Part shown: positions 55,640 through 64,000 of the stretch, in pieces | Layout: each line of letters opens with the position of its first letter | Numbering within the stretch: position 1 is the first letter of the stretch | From: Solobacterium sp. | GTDB lineage: Bacteria; Bacillota_I; Bacilli_A; Erysipelotrichales; Erysipelotrichaceae | Length of the DNA stretch: 64,000 nucleotides | Direction: 5' to 3' | Assembly: GCA_024693325.1 (NCBI GenBank) | Contig: JAILLA010000014.1 | Span: 37,325 to 101,324, forward strand | The notes under the pieces: model-generated | Database searches by the model: none | Told to the model about the DNA's origin: nothing | What the model saw: only the letters and a program-made list of their open reading frames with translations | Translations under genes and position numbers: made by a program

Positions 55640-58600
55640 TTAATAGAACCGCAGTATTGTTCCTGCCATATTCGGATCGACGTAGAACTTCAGATCTAAG
55701 CCCTCAGCATTGATCGACTTACTGCCGCTCTGCGGCTGTCCGTTTTTGAGCCATATCAGCATTGATCGATAACCGGAACCGAATTCCATCATGAAGACAC
55801 CTGTCAGAGGTTTTCCTGAGTAGGAATCATAGAATCCGGTGATCGTATTTCCGTTATATTTGACCAATGCTTCGATTTCGTTTGAACTGTCAGAGTTTAC
55901 TGTATCTATCAGCATCCTGAATTCTCCGGAATTGGAAGGTACCTGCAGGGCACTGCTGAAGTAAAGGGTCTTTCCGACTTTATACAGCGGGGCGACAAGA
56001 TCCAGTACGATACCTTGTTTGCTGGTTGTAAATGTGCCGGAAACAGATGATCCAAAGTATGAAGAATCGTCTAAGAACGCAGTACCGTACTGCTTTGTAT
56101 TGACTGCCACACTGCCGTCCGGATTGAACATAACATACAGACCGGATCTATAGCATTCTGCGATCCATGCCAGTTCATTCAGGCTCTTCTGCTCGGATGC
56201 CGGCAGACCTGACCAGTCACTGATCCTGACGACTGCGTTTGGATGACGGATGATCAATCCCTCAGACATGACGTAATATTTCTTTCCGATCTTTACCAGG
56301 GACAGACTGCTGCCGGCGATGACCTTTTTACCGTCATTACCGATATTGAATGTGTAGCTGTCAAGATCATCTTTGAATGTGAAGTTTGCGGTGACACCGG
56401 TCATCGGCAGACCCTTGCTGTCAAGGACGTAACCGTTCAGACCTGCTGTGATATAACTGATGAACCGGTCATTTGCATCGCTCCAGAGTCCGAAGCTCAC
56501 ACTTTCGCCGGCAGCCGGTTTATTGGTGCCGTAATAGATGATCTTTGCAAGGGAGCCATCGCTGTTCCATACAGCATACAGATCTTTTCCGTTCGTACTG
56601 CCGATCATGACCTGATTGATAATCCCCCATTTGTCCTGCATATAGCCGGGCATATTGACATTGAATGGTCTCATTGTCATGTCCGGTGTTTCCTGTTCAC
56701 CGTACTGACCGTAGTAATACCATTTACTGCCTGTTTTGCGCAGCGCATTGACGACTTTCAGACCGGTATCTGTATCGAAGTAATAGTACTTGCCATCGAT
56801 CTTCGTTCTTCCTGTTGCCAGCACACCGTTCTTTAATACATATTTATTCCTGTTGGCATCTGACCAGTGCGGTGCACCTGATGCAACGACACCGTCAGCC
56901 CCGACTTCACTCAGTTTTTTGCCGACCATTGTGTTCTGATCATGGATCAAAGCGCCGTCTGATGTGAAGTACAGTGTCTTCAGTGAAGCTGTAGTATTGA
57001 CTCTCTTGGCATTATTCTGGAATGCACCTTCTTCACCAAGTGAGATCACGCCATTGAATATATATGGCACAGGAACTTTGGCAGAACCGGTCACTGCAGC
57101 CCCGGTCTTATCATCAAAGTACATGTACACATCGTCCAGGATCTTCGCGCTGGTCACGATCTCTCTTAAATATTCTTCCCCGTTGACTACAACAGCATGT
57201 TTGAAGTGTACCCATCCGGTGATCACGAATCCATCCGCATCAAGGAAATATGTCTTTCCTTTGATGCTGTACAGAAGGTTGCTGGAGAGGCCCTCAGGAT
57301 ATGGTACATACTCTCCGGTAAGGCGGTATGCATAGCCTGTGCCGTTATAAATCAGCGTTCCGATATATGTTGTTTTCTGATCGCGTTTGACAAGTCCGCT
57401 CTTGATCGATCCGTCTTTGTTCAGATAGATCGGAGAATCACTGTTTCCAAACCAGCCTGTCTGGAAAGTATCTCCCGATGTGCCCGGGATGATCGTTTTT
57501 CCGGGGATGACACATCCAAGGCAGCCGCCTGAAGCAGCAACCGCCAGCCATACTTTATTGTTAATATACAGACCATAGTAATAATTTCCGTCATAATAGA
57601 TCTCAGGACCATTTCCGACGGCACGACCCTGCGCATTGAAATAGACTTTGAATGTTCCGTTGGCTTCTGTCGTGACGGTCTTAAAGGTATTAGTTACAAG
57701 CACGCCGTTCTTATCTGCCATGACAGATGCTGTACTATAGTCGTCAAACCGTGCTTTTACCGGTTCGCTGCTGTTTTTCTGTACGATGCCGTTATAGTCA
57801 ACGATATATGTTTTACTGCCGACTTTCACAGCCTTGAATGCACTGGATGTATCGTTGACCACGATCTGTCCGTAATAATCCGCAATGTATGTTTCGGAGG
57901 CAGCTCCCGGAGCCTGACTTGTTTTGACTGTTGCAAGCTTATTGACGACAAGGCATCCCTTGGCATCAACCATAGCGACAGGATCACCGGATTCATCATA
58001 GATCAAAAGGGATGTCAGCTTTTTGCCGTCTGCGCTGTGGTATGTATATCCTTCCTCAGGCTTCTTCGCGTTCTTCAGTTTGGAATACACGATGCTTGAT
58101 AACGATCCGGAATCATAATATCTGAGGGGTGTTGTATATAGAGCATCTGTCACCAGATATCCTGCCGCATCAAAATAATATGTTTTGCCGTTGATGGTCC
58201 TCCATACACTTTTCTGCGGTTTTCCGTCGCTGCCTGTATAAACATAATAGCTGTCATATTGGCTGCCGTCCCAGACCGCGATCCTGACCATCTTGCTGAT
58301 GACGACCGCTCCGTCGGAATCAACTACGATTCCCAGTGTCGGGTGCAGTCCGTACTTTTCGGGGAACTTACCGTTACCGAATAAACCGCAGTTCAGCAGC
58401 GGTACCGTATAATAATCACCGCTCGCAAATTCCGATGTGTAAGCTTTATCGGAGATATATGCCTTTGTACCTGCATAGAATGATCCGAGCCTCATGGCAC
58501 CATAATTAGCGGAATCGAAGTACATCTTTTCGACAGCACCCTTAGCAGTCGTGTTCCATGTATAAGTAGCGGTTTTGCTGTCGAAGTGAAGATACAGCCA

Positions 58601-61021
58601 TCCGGTATGGAAAGCACCGTTCTTTACCCAGAAATAATCCGTTCCGTTTTTTGTGAAAACCTTGTAGAATCCATCTGCTTCCGTCAATTCCTGTGTAACA
58701 CCGGTTTTGACATAGATGCCAATGGCTTCTCCGGAATTATCTACATATGTATATCCTTTACCGGAACGCGCGGGTACAAATTTCTCGTGCACCATGTAGC
58801 CGAATTCCGGATCCAGATAATAAGTACCGTATATGGTATCTGTCCAGCCTGTCTGTATCTCGCCGTTCTTGTTTATATAGGCATAATATTCTTCCAACAG
58901 TTTCTCGTGACTGATGGGAACAGATCCTTCTGCAGGGACCCCGTCTTCTATATGCACGATCAGGCCGTTATTGGCACTGAATGCATACAGTTTGTCGTCG
59001 ATCCTGGCAGTCGTATCACCATAACCGTTCTCCGGATCACCGGTAACAAGCTTTTTCGTAGACGGATCTGCATAATAGATCTTCTGATTTGCCGGGTCTG
59101 TATATCCTTTGAATACATCTTTTCCCAGAACATACGAATCTGTCAGAATATCATAACGGATCCATCCGGCTGCCGGTTTGCCGTTAATTAAGAACTGACT
59201 GTTCTTGACTGCTGAACCGGCTAAGCTGTTGGTTATGCCGTCTATGTTGATCGTAACTGTTCCTGTTCTGCCGATCGGGGTGGATACATTGATCTTATAG
59301 GAGCCAGGATCAAAGCATCTGACCAGTGCCATGACTGTTCCGTCAGTGCCCACAATGCCTGTATAGAGATTTTCATAGACTGCACTGTCACCGGGAGGAA
59401 TGGATGTATCTGTCTGGAACTGCATTCCTCTTCCGTCTGCACTGAAGGTGACCGGCATACCGAACAGTCCGTCCAGCGGCTCTTCAAACCTGAAGATCAC
59501 TTCTGCCATATGGGCTGAGGCAGGATTGGATGGATATAAATACTTCTGCTGAGTTCCGATCGTCCAGTTGAACGTGGTGTATTCCTGACCGTCAAACCGG
59601 ACTTTCAGATCAGATTTACCGAAAACAACATGCCTGACCGGAACGACAATACTGTCAGTCAGCGCCGGGTAAGCGGTGCTCTTTGCGGTAATCGTTACAA
59701 GTTCTGTTTTACCGACATCCGGCAGTCCTGTTACCGTTACAACACCGTTCGCATCAACTTTGAGGTATTTGGTATTGCTGGATGTATAGGTTATCCTGCG
59801 GTCGATCCCTTCATATTCACAACCATTGCTGTCAAGAGGCTTGAATGTTGCCTGCAGCTTTCCGGTTGCCCCTTTATAGTTCAGATGCTGTATTTCCAGC
59901 AGTTCGACCTGCAGAACATCCGGCTCAAATTCAGCCATGATATCCACATGTGTTGAAGGACTGCCGGCAAAGATATAATCAGGCGTTGTTGCGCTTGCCC
60001 CATTGATCTCATAGAACAGATCAAAACTTCCATAAGGATAATCCTTGTATGTGCCGGCACCATCATAAGCTGTACTGTCACCCAGCAGTAACCTGAAGGT
60101 ATCCCCGTCAGCGTAATACTTCATCTTGGCAAGGTTCAGTTTTGGTCCGTCCTCGTTGAGACACAGACGAAGATCGTAATCCATATTGGAAGGGAAGGCC
60201 CAGCTCATATCTTTGAGCGGATAAATATCAAGATCGATATATCCGTATTGGCTGCCTTTGAAACTTCCTGTTCCTTTTACTCTCGGAGGATCAAGAACAA
60301 ACAGACGGTACCAGTTGCTTGAAAAATGCAGGATTCCATCCTGAAAGAATGCTGCTCTGAGCTCGTAAGTTCCGGACGGTATATTGAACTTCACATTTCT
60401 TGTATATTCTCCGCCTGACGTGTCATCGTTATAATCCAGGAACCAGAATGTCGTATCATCTGTCCTTGCCACAATGTATGTGGGCAGTCCGTCATAATAC
60501 GAGTATTCGATTTTGTATGTACCGTTGCTCAGCCCGGTGTCGTATTCATGACCGAGCAGGGCGATCGAGCTGTCCTGTTTATATTCGTCATATGCCAGAT
60601 TCAGCTGGAACGGCTGTCCGTCTTCCAGTTCCGGGAGTTCTTCCGGTTCTTCCTGTTCAGCGGGAATCTCCGCTGCTTCAGGCAGTTCAGTCTCTTCCGG
60701 GATCTCTGTCACTGCCGGTGTTTCCGGTTCAGCAGTCGGTTCCGGTTCCTCTGTAATTTCAGGAATCTCAGGTACTTCAATGATCTCCGGTTCTTCGGTC
60801 TCCTCCGGTACCGGCTCTTCTGTCTCTGCAGGCTCCACTTCCTCAGAAACAATTTCTTCAATTACTTCTTCTTCAGAGATTTCTGTCTCTTCTTCAGTGA
60901 TCTGTTCAGAAAAGATCTCCGGTGTGTTTTCCGGTTCTTCTGCATGAACAGCAGGCAGACTCTGCAGTGACATCTGGAACGCCAAAAGCACCGACAGAAG
61001 TTGTTTCATCGTTTGATTCAT
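55640..61021 (-). CDS. Giant exported cell-wall-repeat protein, paralogue B
   Basis: The 1793-residue protein matches paralogue A in every region: signal peptide (MNQTMKQLLSVLLAFQMSLQ, cleavage near VHA-E), acidic Glu/Pro/Thr/Ile segment (30-150), beta-rich front with a Big_2-like domain, and the same aromatic repeats. Shared phrases include AGLNGYVLDSKGLPMTGV, VNALRKTGSKWYYY (NALRKTGSKWYYY in A) and the ends LKNGQPQ...KFYVDPNM. The start at 61021 aligns with Met1 of A; GGAGGCGGAGG is upstream. No LPXTG or catalytic domain. The inverted arrangement allows recombination between the two genes. Confidence 0.88.
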   Translation of the reverse strand: MNQTMKQLLSVLLAFQMSLQSLPAVHAEEPENTPEIFSEQITEEETEISEEEVIEEIVSEEVEPAETEEPVPEETEEPEIIEVPEIPEITEEPEPTAEPETPAVTEIPEETELPEAAEIPAEQEEPEELPELEDGQPFQLNLAYDEYKQDSSIALLGHEYDTGLSNGTYKIEYSYYDGLPTYIVARTDDTTFWFLDYNDDTSGGEYTRNVKFNIPSGTYELRAAFFQDGILHFSSNWYRLFVLDPPRVKGTGSFKGSQYGYIDLDIYPLKDMSWAFPSNMDYDLRLCLNEDGPKLNLAKMKYYADGDTFRLLLGDSTAYDGAGTYKDYPYGSFDLFYEINGASATTPDYIFAGSPSTHVDIMAEFEPDVLQVELLEIQHLNYKGATGKLQATFKPLDSNGCEYEGIDRRITYTSSNTKYLKVDANGVVTVTGLPDVGKTELVTITAKSTAYPALTDSIVVPVRHVVFGKSDLKVRFDGQEYTTFNWTIGTQQKYLYPSNPASAHMAEVIFRFEEPLDGLFGMPVTFSADGRGMQFQTDTSIPPGDSAVYENLYTGIVGTDGTVMALVRCFDPGSYKINVSTPIGRTGTVTINIDGITNSLAGSAVKNSQFLINGKPAAGWIRYDILTDSYVLGKDVFKGYTDPANQKIYYADPSTKKLVTGDPENGYGDTTARIDDKLYAFSANNGLIVHIEDGVPAEGSVPISHEKLLEEYYAYINKNGEIQTGWTDTIYGTYYLDPEFGYMVHEKFVPARSGKGYTYVDNSGEAIGIYVKTGVTQELTEADGFYKVFTKNGTDYFWVKNGAFHTGWLYLHFDSKTATYTWNTTAKGAVEKMYFDSANYGAMRLGSFYAGTKAYISDKAYTSEFASGDYYTVPLLNCGLFGNGKFPEKYGLHPTLGIVVDSDGAVVISKMVRIAVWDGSQYDSYYVYTGSDGKPQKSVWRTINGKTYYFDAAGYLVTDALYTTPLRYYDSGSLSSIVYSKLKNAKKPEEGYTYHSADGKKLTSLLIYDESGDPVAMVDAKGCLVVNKLATVKTSQAPGAASETYIADYYGQIVVNDTSSAFKAVKVGSKTYIVDYNGIVQKNSSEPVKARFDDYSTASVMADKNGVLVTNTFKTVTTEANGTFKVYFNAQGRAVGNGPEIYYDGNYYYGLYINNKVWLAVAASGGCLGCVIPGKTIIPGTSGDTFQTGWFGNSDSPIYLNKDGSIKSGLVKRDQKTTYIGTLIYNGTGYAYRLTGEYVPYPEGLSSNLLYSIKGKTYFLDADGFVITGWVHFKHAVVVNGEEYLREIVTSAKILDDVYMYFDDKTGAAVTGSAKVPVPYIFNGVISLGEEGAFQNNAKRVNTTASLKTLYFTSDGALIHDQNTMVGKKLSEVGADGVVASGAPHWSDANRNKYVLKNGVLATGRTKIDGKYYYFDTDTGLKVVNALRKTGSKWYYYGQYGEQETPDMTMRPFNVNMPGYMQDKWGIINQVMIGSTNGKDLYAVWNSDGSLAKIIYYGTNKPAAGESVSFGLWSDANDRFISYITAGLNGYVLDSKGLPMTGVTANFTFKDDLDSYTFNIGNDGKKVIAGSSLSLVKIGKKYYVMSEGLIIRHPNAVVRISDWSGLPASEQKSLNELAWIAECYRSGLYVMFNPDGSVAVNTKQYGTAFLDDSSYFGSSVSGTFTTSKQGIVLDLVAPLYKVGKTLYFSSALQVPSNSGEFRMLIDTVNSDSSNEIEALVKYNGNTITGFYDSYSGKPLTGVFMMEFGSGYRSMLIWLKNGQPQSGSKSINAEGLDLKFYVDPNMAGTILRFY

Positions 61022-61065
61022 AGTCCTCCGCCTCCGAATGATTATTAGAATTGAATAAATTGCAG

Positions 61066-61094
61066 ATTATAATATTTGCTTGATAGTTTAACAA
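61066..61094 (-). promoter_or_regulatory. Promoter of paralogue B
   Basis: Minus strand: -35 TTGTTA (61094-61089), 17-base spacer, perfect -10 TATAAT (61071-61066); start near 61059, about 38 bases before the ATG. Confidence 0.7.
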
Positions 61095-61374
61095 TATCGT
61101 ATTTCATATCAAAAATACAGAAGAACGATATGTATTTGTAATAGAGAACAAAGCGGAAAAATCATTGATAAGACAGGGGACAATATCAATAGAAAAAATG
61201 TGACTTTCAAGGAATTCAGCCGGTATAAAATCAATTGCTCCATACCATGAATAATTGGTTCACCAGGCAGAATAAAGGCAGGTACATAGGTGTGTAAGCA
61301 ACTGAATAATGCGTGATCCGCTCAAGTTTCTTTCATATTTGTTTGTCAAAAACAGGTAAAGCGAAAAAACTCTG

Positions 61375-61409
61375 TCCACTTTTTTGCCACTCATTGAAGT
61401 GGATTTTTT
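61375..61409 (+). terminator. Terminator-like hairpin upstream of the fourth surface gene (possible attenuator)
   Basis: TCCACTT (61375-61381) - 15-base loop - AAGTGGA (61397-61403) followed by six T. No plus-strand gene precedes it (its left neighbour is divergent), so it most likely lies in the leader of the gene at 61488. The remaining gap 61095-61374 shows no gene. Confidence 0.5.
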
Positions 61410-61487
61410 GTCACCGTACAATGATATCAATTGTAAAGAAAGTCTTTTTTGTGTTGGGAAGACACGAAAAGAACTGGGGGTATTTGT

Positions 61488-64000
61488 ATGAACTGGAAAA
61501 AGTCTGCGAATCTGTTTTTGAGCATGTTGCTGGCATTCAGTACGATGATGTCTGATGTGACAGTATATGCGGAAGGCGAAGAAGAAACAGAAGAGCCTGT
61601 TATTGAAGAGGTGACAGAGACTGAAGAGACATCTGAGCCTGAAGTGACGGAGATCGTTACTGAGGAGGAAGTTACTGAAGTACCTGAAACGACCGAAGTG
61701 ACAGAGCCTGTGGAAACAGAGCCTCCGGTTAACACACCAGAGCCGGTTGAAAATGAAGAACCTGAACCGGTTCAGACTGAGGAGCCTTCAGCAGAACCGA
61801 CAGAAGGCGAAGAAACGATACCGACTGAATCAGAACTTGAAGTTACTGCTGAGGATTCAGATGTTTTCACGATCACCTTTGATGCAAATGGCGGTCATTT
61901 TGAAGATGGCAGTGAGCTTATGACTGTTGAATCTGAAGAAGGAACATCATTAACTGAAATCCCTGAAGTGTTCAACGATGATGAGACCGTAGAATTCAGC
62001 GGGTGGTATATATCAGACAATACAGAGCCGGTAGATTTTGAAACATTTACTGTAGATGATGATTATCTTTTTATCGCCGGATGGGAAACTTCCGAAGAAT
62101 CTGAAGAAGAGGAAGAAGACTCAGAATTGTTTGAGGATGGAAGCGATACAGTGGATCTGGATGAACTTGCTCTTGAAGAAGAACTGGTTAAGGCAGATTA
62201 TGTTAAGCAGCAATTTAATGAAAAAGGAACTACGCTCAACCTTCTGCTTGATATGGAATATCCCACAGAAGTGCTTGTCAATCTTTTCAAAGCAAACGGT
62301 CAATTCCAAATCGCACTTAATGGCTGGAATCTGACACATGTTATTACAGGTTCCCAAAGTGTCGGTGAAAATCAGATAAAACTGGAAGATTATTACGAAG
62401 CCATATTACTTTCAATTTTCCTAGATACAGACAATTCACAATATACCGGCCCTCAAAGCAAAATAATGGATGTTTGGGAAAAGGCAAATTCGAAAGCCGA
62501 CAATTTAAGAGAATACACTTCCAAACTATATGATGTGTTTGCTTCAAGGGATACTAAGCTGGCAAACCTGGATGGACCAGACCTGAGTAACCTGAAGAAG
62601 AGTGTTAAACAATTCTATAGTGATGAAGCAAAGGAAGTCACGGATGCGTTTGACAGTATTCTTAGCTATGCGACAACCATAGGAGAATTTGAAGAAAATT
62701 TAGCTAAATATGTAGCTCTTTATAATGCTTGTGAAGAAGACAAACTTCTTTTAGCAAAAATGTATCAGGATGCTAAATCAATGTATCCGACGAATATTCC
62801 TCTGCAGTCAGCTTTTGTACTTGTTCAAAATGCAATGACTGATCGAAATAATGCTATCCTGGCAGCAGCTGAAAAAGGCGGGATCAAAACATTGGACGAA
62901 GTCGGTAATGCTTTGATCAAAGATCTGGTAAAGTTTGTATGCGACAGCAACCCTGCGTTCAATTCTTTCTATTTCGGTATGCAGCTCGGTGATAAGATCT
63001 CTACTTTCTTTATGAATCAATTGGTGTCTACCGACAAACTGATCGAACAGTATCAGAAAATGAAATGCCTCTATGACGTTATGAGTGTTATGCGTACTTC
63101 AGTAAGATCAATGAGCAGTTCTTATTCTGGTTCATCAAGAACTGTTGCAAACGCTCATGCACTGACAAATGCAGCTGATCGCTTGTTTGATATCGCAGTG
63201 TTCAGCTGTGATTATGCAAAGGATTTCGCAGATATTATCGCCCACGATGGAGTACTGTCTTATTTTTCAGATACAAGCGGAGAAGAAAATCTGATAAAAA
63301 GCTGTGATCGGATCAAAAAATCTTTGATATTCGGCAAAAATTCACAGTATATGTGGAAGATGACATATCTGTTTAATGAGCATCCGGAGTATTTTGTGGC
63401 TGTTTATGGCGATTATACTACTTTCCTTGATAAATACTATGGAGATTATGTAAATGTCACTGGATTGCATTTTACAGAAAACTCCTATGTTATCGGACTT
63501 GAAGATACTGTTATAAAAGTTCCGGAAGCAGTAGTGGAACCTTCCAGCGCAACAGATAAAGTGATCTACTATACTTCATCAGATACAAACATTCTGGATG
63601 TTAACGGCTCATTAATACCGAAAAAAGCAGGTCAAGTCACATTAACAGCAACAACAAAGGACGGTGGTTATACAGCACAGGTACCTGTTACTGTAGTAGA
63701 AGGTACAAGTGAAGGATATTACATTGCTCTCCGTGAGGGATTATGGTTGGATTCCAATGGAAACGCTTCTTTATCAAATGATGTTGTTTTATACAGTGAT
63801 GGGCTGATCATTGGAGATATGACCATAGAAAAACATAATCTTGACTTAAATGGTCATACACTGCACATCACAGGGAATGTAGAAGCGGCGGGAGAGAATG
63901 AAGAATACAAGATAGTGCTGAACGGAGGCACGCTGCAGATCGACGGGAACTTCAAAGTTAGGCAAAACAGTTATGATGGATATAATTCGACAGTAACTGT
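61488..64000 (+). CDS. Fourth giant exported protein (C-terminus beyond window end)
   Basis: The frame is open from ATG 61488 to the window end (837 codons). It starts with a signal peptide (MNWKKSANLFLSMLLAFSTM, cleavage near VYA-E), then an acidic Glu/Pro/Thr/Val segment (29-125) like the other three giants. An InlB/Listeria-Bacteroides-type repeat follows (TITFDANGGHFEDGSE to EFSGWYISDN, about 127-170), then a helix-rich domain of about 450 residues that I do not recognise, a Big_2 domain (about 655-740), and the start of beta-rich repeats (LDLNGHTLHITGN, then LNGGTLQIDGNF). The ribosome-binding site is a GGGGG 7 bases upstream. Helical region DNA is visibly more A+T-rich than its surroundings. 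Confidence 0.85.
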   Translation, partial: MNWKKSANLFLSMLLAFSTMMSDVTVYAEGEEETEEPVIEEVTETEETSEPEVTEIVTEEEVTEVPETTEVTEPVETEPPVNTPEPVENEEPEPVQTEEPSAEPTEGEETIPTESELEVTAEDSDVFTITFDANGGHFEDGSELMTVESEEGTSLTEIPEVFNDDETVEFSGWYISDNTEPVDFETFTVDDDYLFIAGWETSEESEEEEEDSELFEDGSDTVDLDELALEEELVKADYVKQQFNEKGTTLNLLLDMEYPTEVLVNLFKANGQFQIALNGWNLTHVITGSQSVGENQIKLEDYYEAILLSIFLDTDNSQYTGPQSKIMDVWEKANSKADNLREYTSKLYDVFASRDTKLANLDGPDLSNLKKSVKQFYSDEAKEVTDAFDSILSYATTIGEFEENLAKYVALYNACEEDKLLLAKMYQDAKSMYPTNIPLQSAFVLVQNAMTDRNNAILAAAEKGGIKTLDEVGNALIKDLVKFVCDSNPAFNSFYFGMQLGDKISTFFMNQLVSTDKLIEQYQKMKCLYDVMSVMRTSVRSMSSSYSGSSRTVANAHALTNAADRLFDIAVFSCDYAKDFADIIAHDGVLSYFSDTSGEENLIKSCDRIKKSLIFGKNSQYMWKMTYLFNEHPEYFVAVYGDYTTFLDKYYGDYVNVTGLHFTENSYVIGLEDTVIKVPEAVVEPSSATDKVIYYTSSDTNILDVNGSLIPKKAGQVTLTATTKDGGYTAQVPVTVVEGTSEGYYIALREGLWLDSNGNASLSNDVVLYSDGLIIGDMTIEKHNLDLNGHTLHITGNVEAAGENEEYKIVLNGGTLQIDGNFKVRQNSYDGYNSTVT

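Noticed and set aside
55419..55713. Short open frames in the spacer between the paralogues
   Set aside because: No ribosome-binding site, unusual composition and no recognisable protein features.
36033..61021. LPXTG sorting signals or C-terminal membrane anchors in the complete giant proteins
   Set aside because: Their C-termini were read directly and contain neither an LPXTG motif nor a hydrophobic tail.

Overview
The window looks like a chromosome segment of a mid-GC (mid-40s percent by eye) Gram-positive Firmicute, most like a gut or oral member of the Erysipelotrichia. Supporting features are strong GGAGG ribosome-binding sites, an RNase M5 gene, a T-box leader on metS, LplB/YtcP-type sugar ABC permeases with YesL and an MsmX-type ATPase, a mannose-family PTS, an NdpA-like nucleoid protein and very large exported repeat proteins. 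The genus call is inference; no rRNA or tRNA gene was seen.

Layout. (1) 1-9432, carbohydrate uptake: on the minus strand a lipoprotein binding protein (cut by the window start) and two permeases; divergently a LacI-type regulator, YesL, a one-TM exported-domain protein and the ABC ATPase, then an opposing GH13 alpha-glucosidase. The divergent promoter region holds two copies of one palindromic operator and a near-consensus cre site. (2) 9610-21562, housekeeping: pfkA, a rhomboid protease, a GNAT enzyme, a CofE-like ligase, a DEAD-box helicase, the run mnmE-tatD-rnmV-rsmA-ispE, a GlmU lacking most of its acetyltransferase half, and prs. (3) 21673-30604: an orphan P-loop ATPase; a compact cluster of two YdjC/ChbG-type deacetylases flanking a neutral-ceramidase-like hydrolase, followed by a GH1 6-phospho-beta-glucosidase; deoC with ndpA; a coiled-coil protein; a cold-shock protein. 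(4) 30943-35695: T-box plus metS, NAD kinase, and a glucose-family PTS EIIC whose fused EIIB domain has lost the phosphorylated cysteine. (5) 36033-64000, surface-protein island: a 3621-residue protein (transglutaminase-like domain, about 19 Big_2 domains, BspA-type LRRs), a small cysteine-containing protein, a decayed mannose-PTS locus fused by deletion to a truncated amidohydrolase, two about 1800-residue cell-wall-repeat paralogues facing each other tail to tail, and the start of a fourth giant exported protein cut by the window end. All four giants share a short signal peptide followed by an acidic Glu/Pro/Thr/Val-rich segment, and none of the three complete ones ends in an LPXTG sorting signal.

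How it fits together. The left side is a sugar-import system under local (LacI-type) and probably global (CcpA) control, feeding glycolysis through the alpha-glucosidase and PfkA. The middle YdjC/ceramidase-like/GH1 cluster suggests use of N-acylated glycans or glycolipids. The right side is a locus for surface adhesion or cell-envelope remodelling that is visibly evolving by duplication, inversion and deletion. Promoter reading suggests common use of extended -10 elements (TGnTAnnnT) and several genes with 5' leaders of about 10 nt or none.
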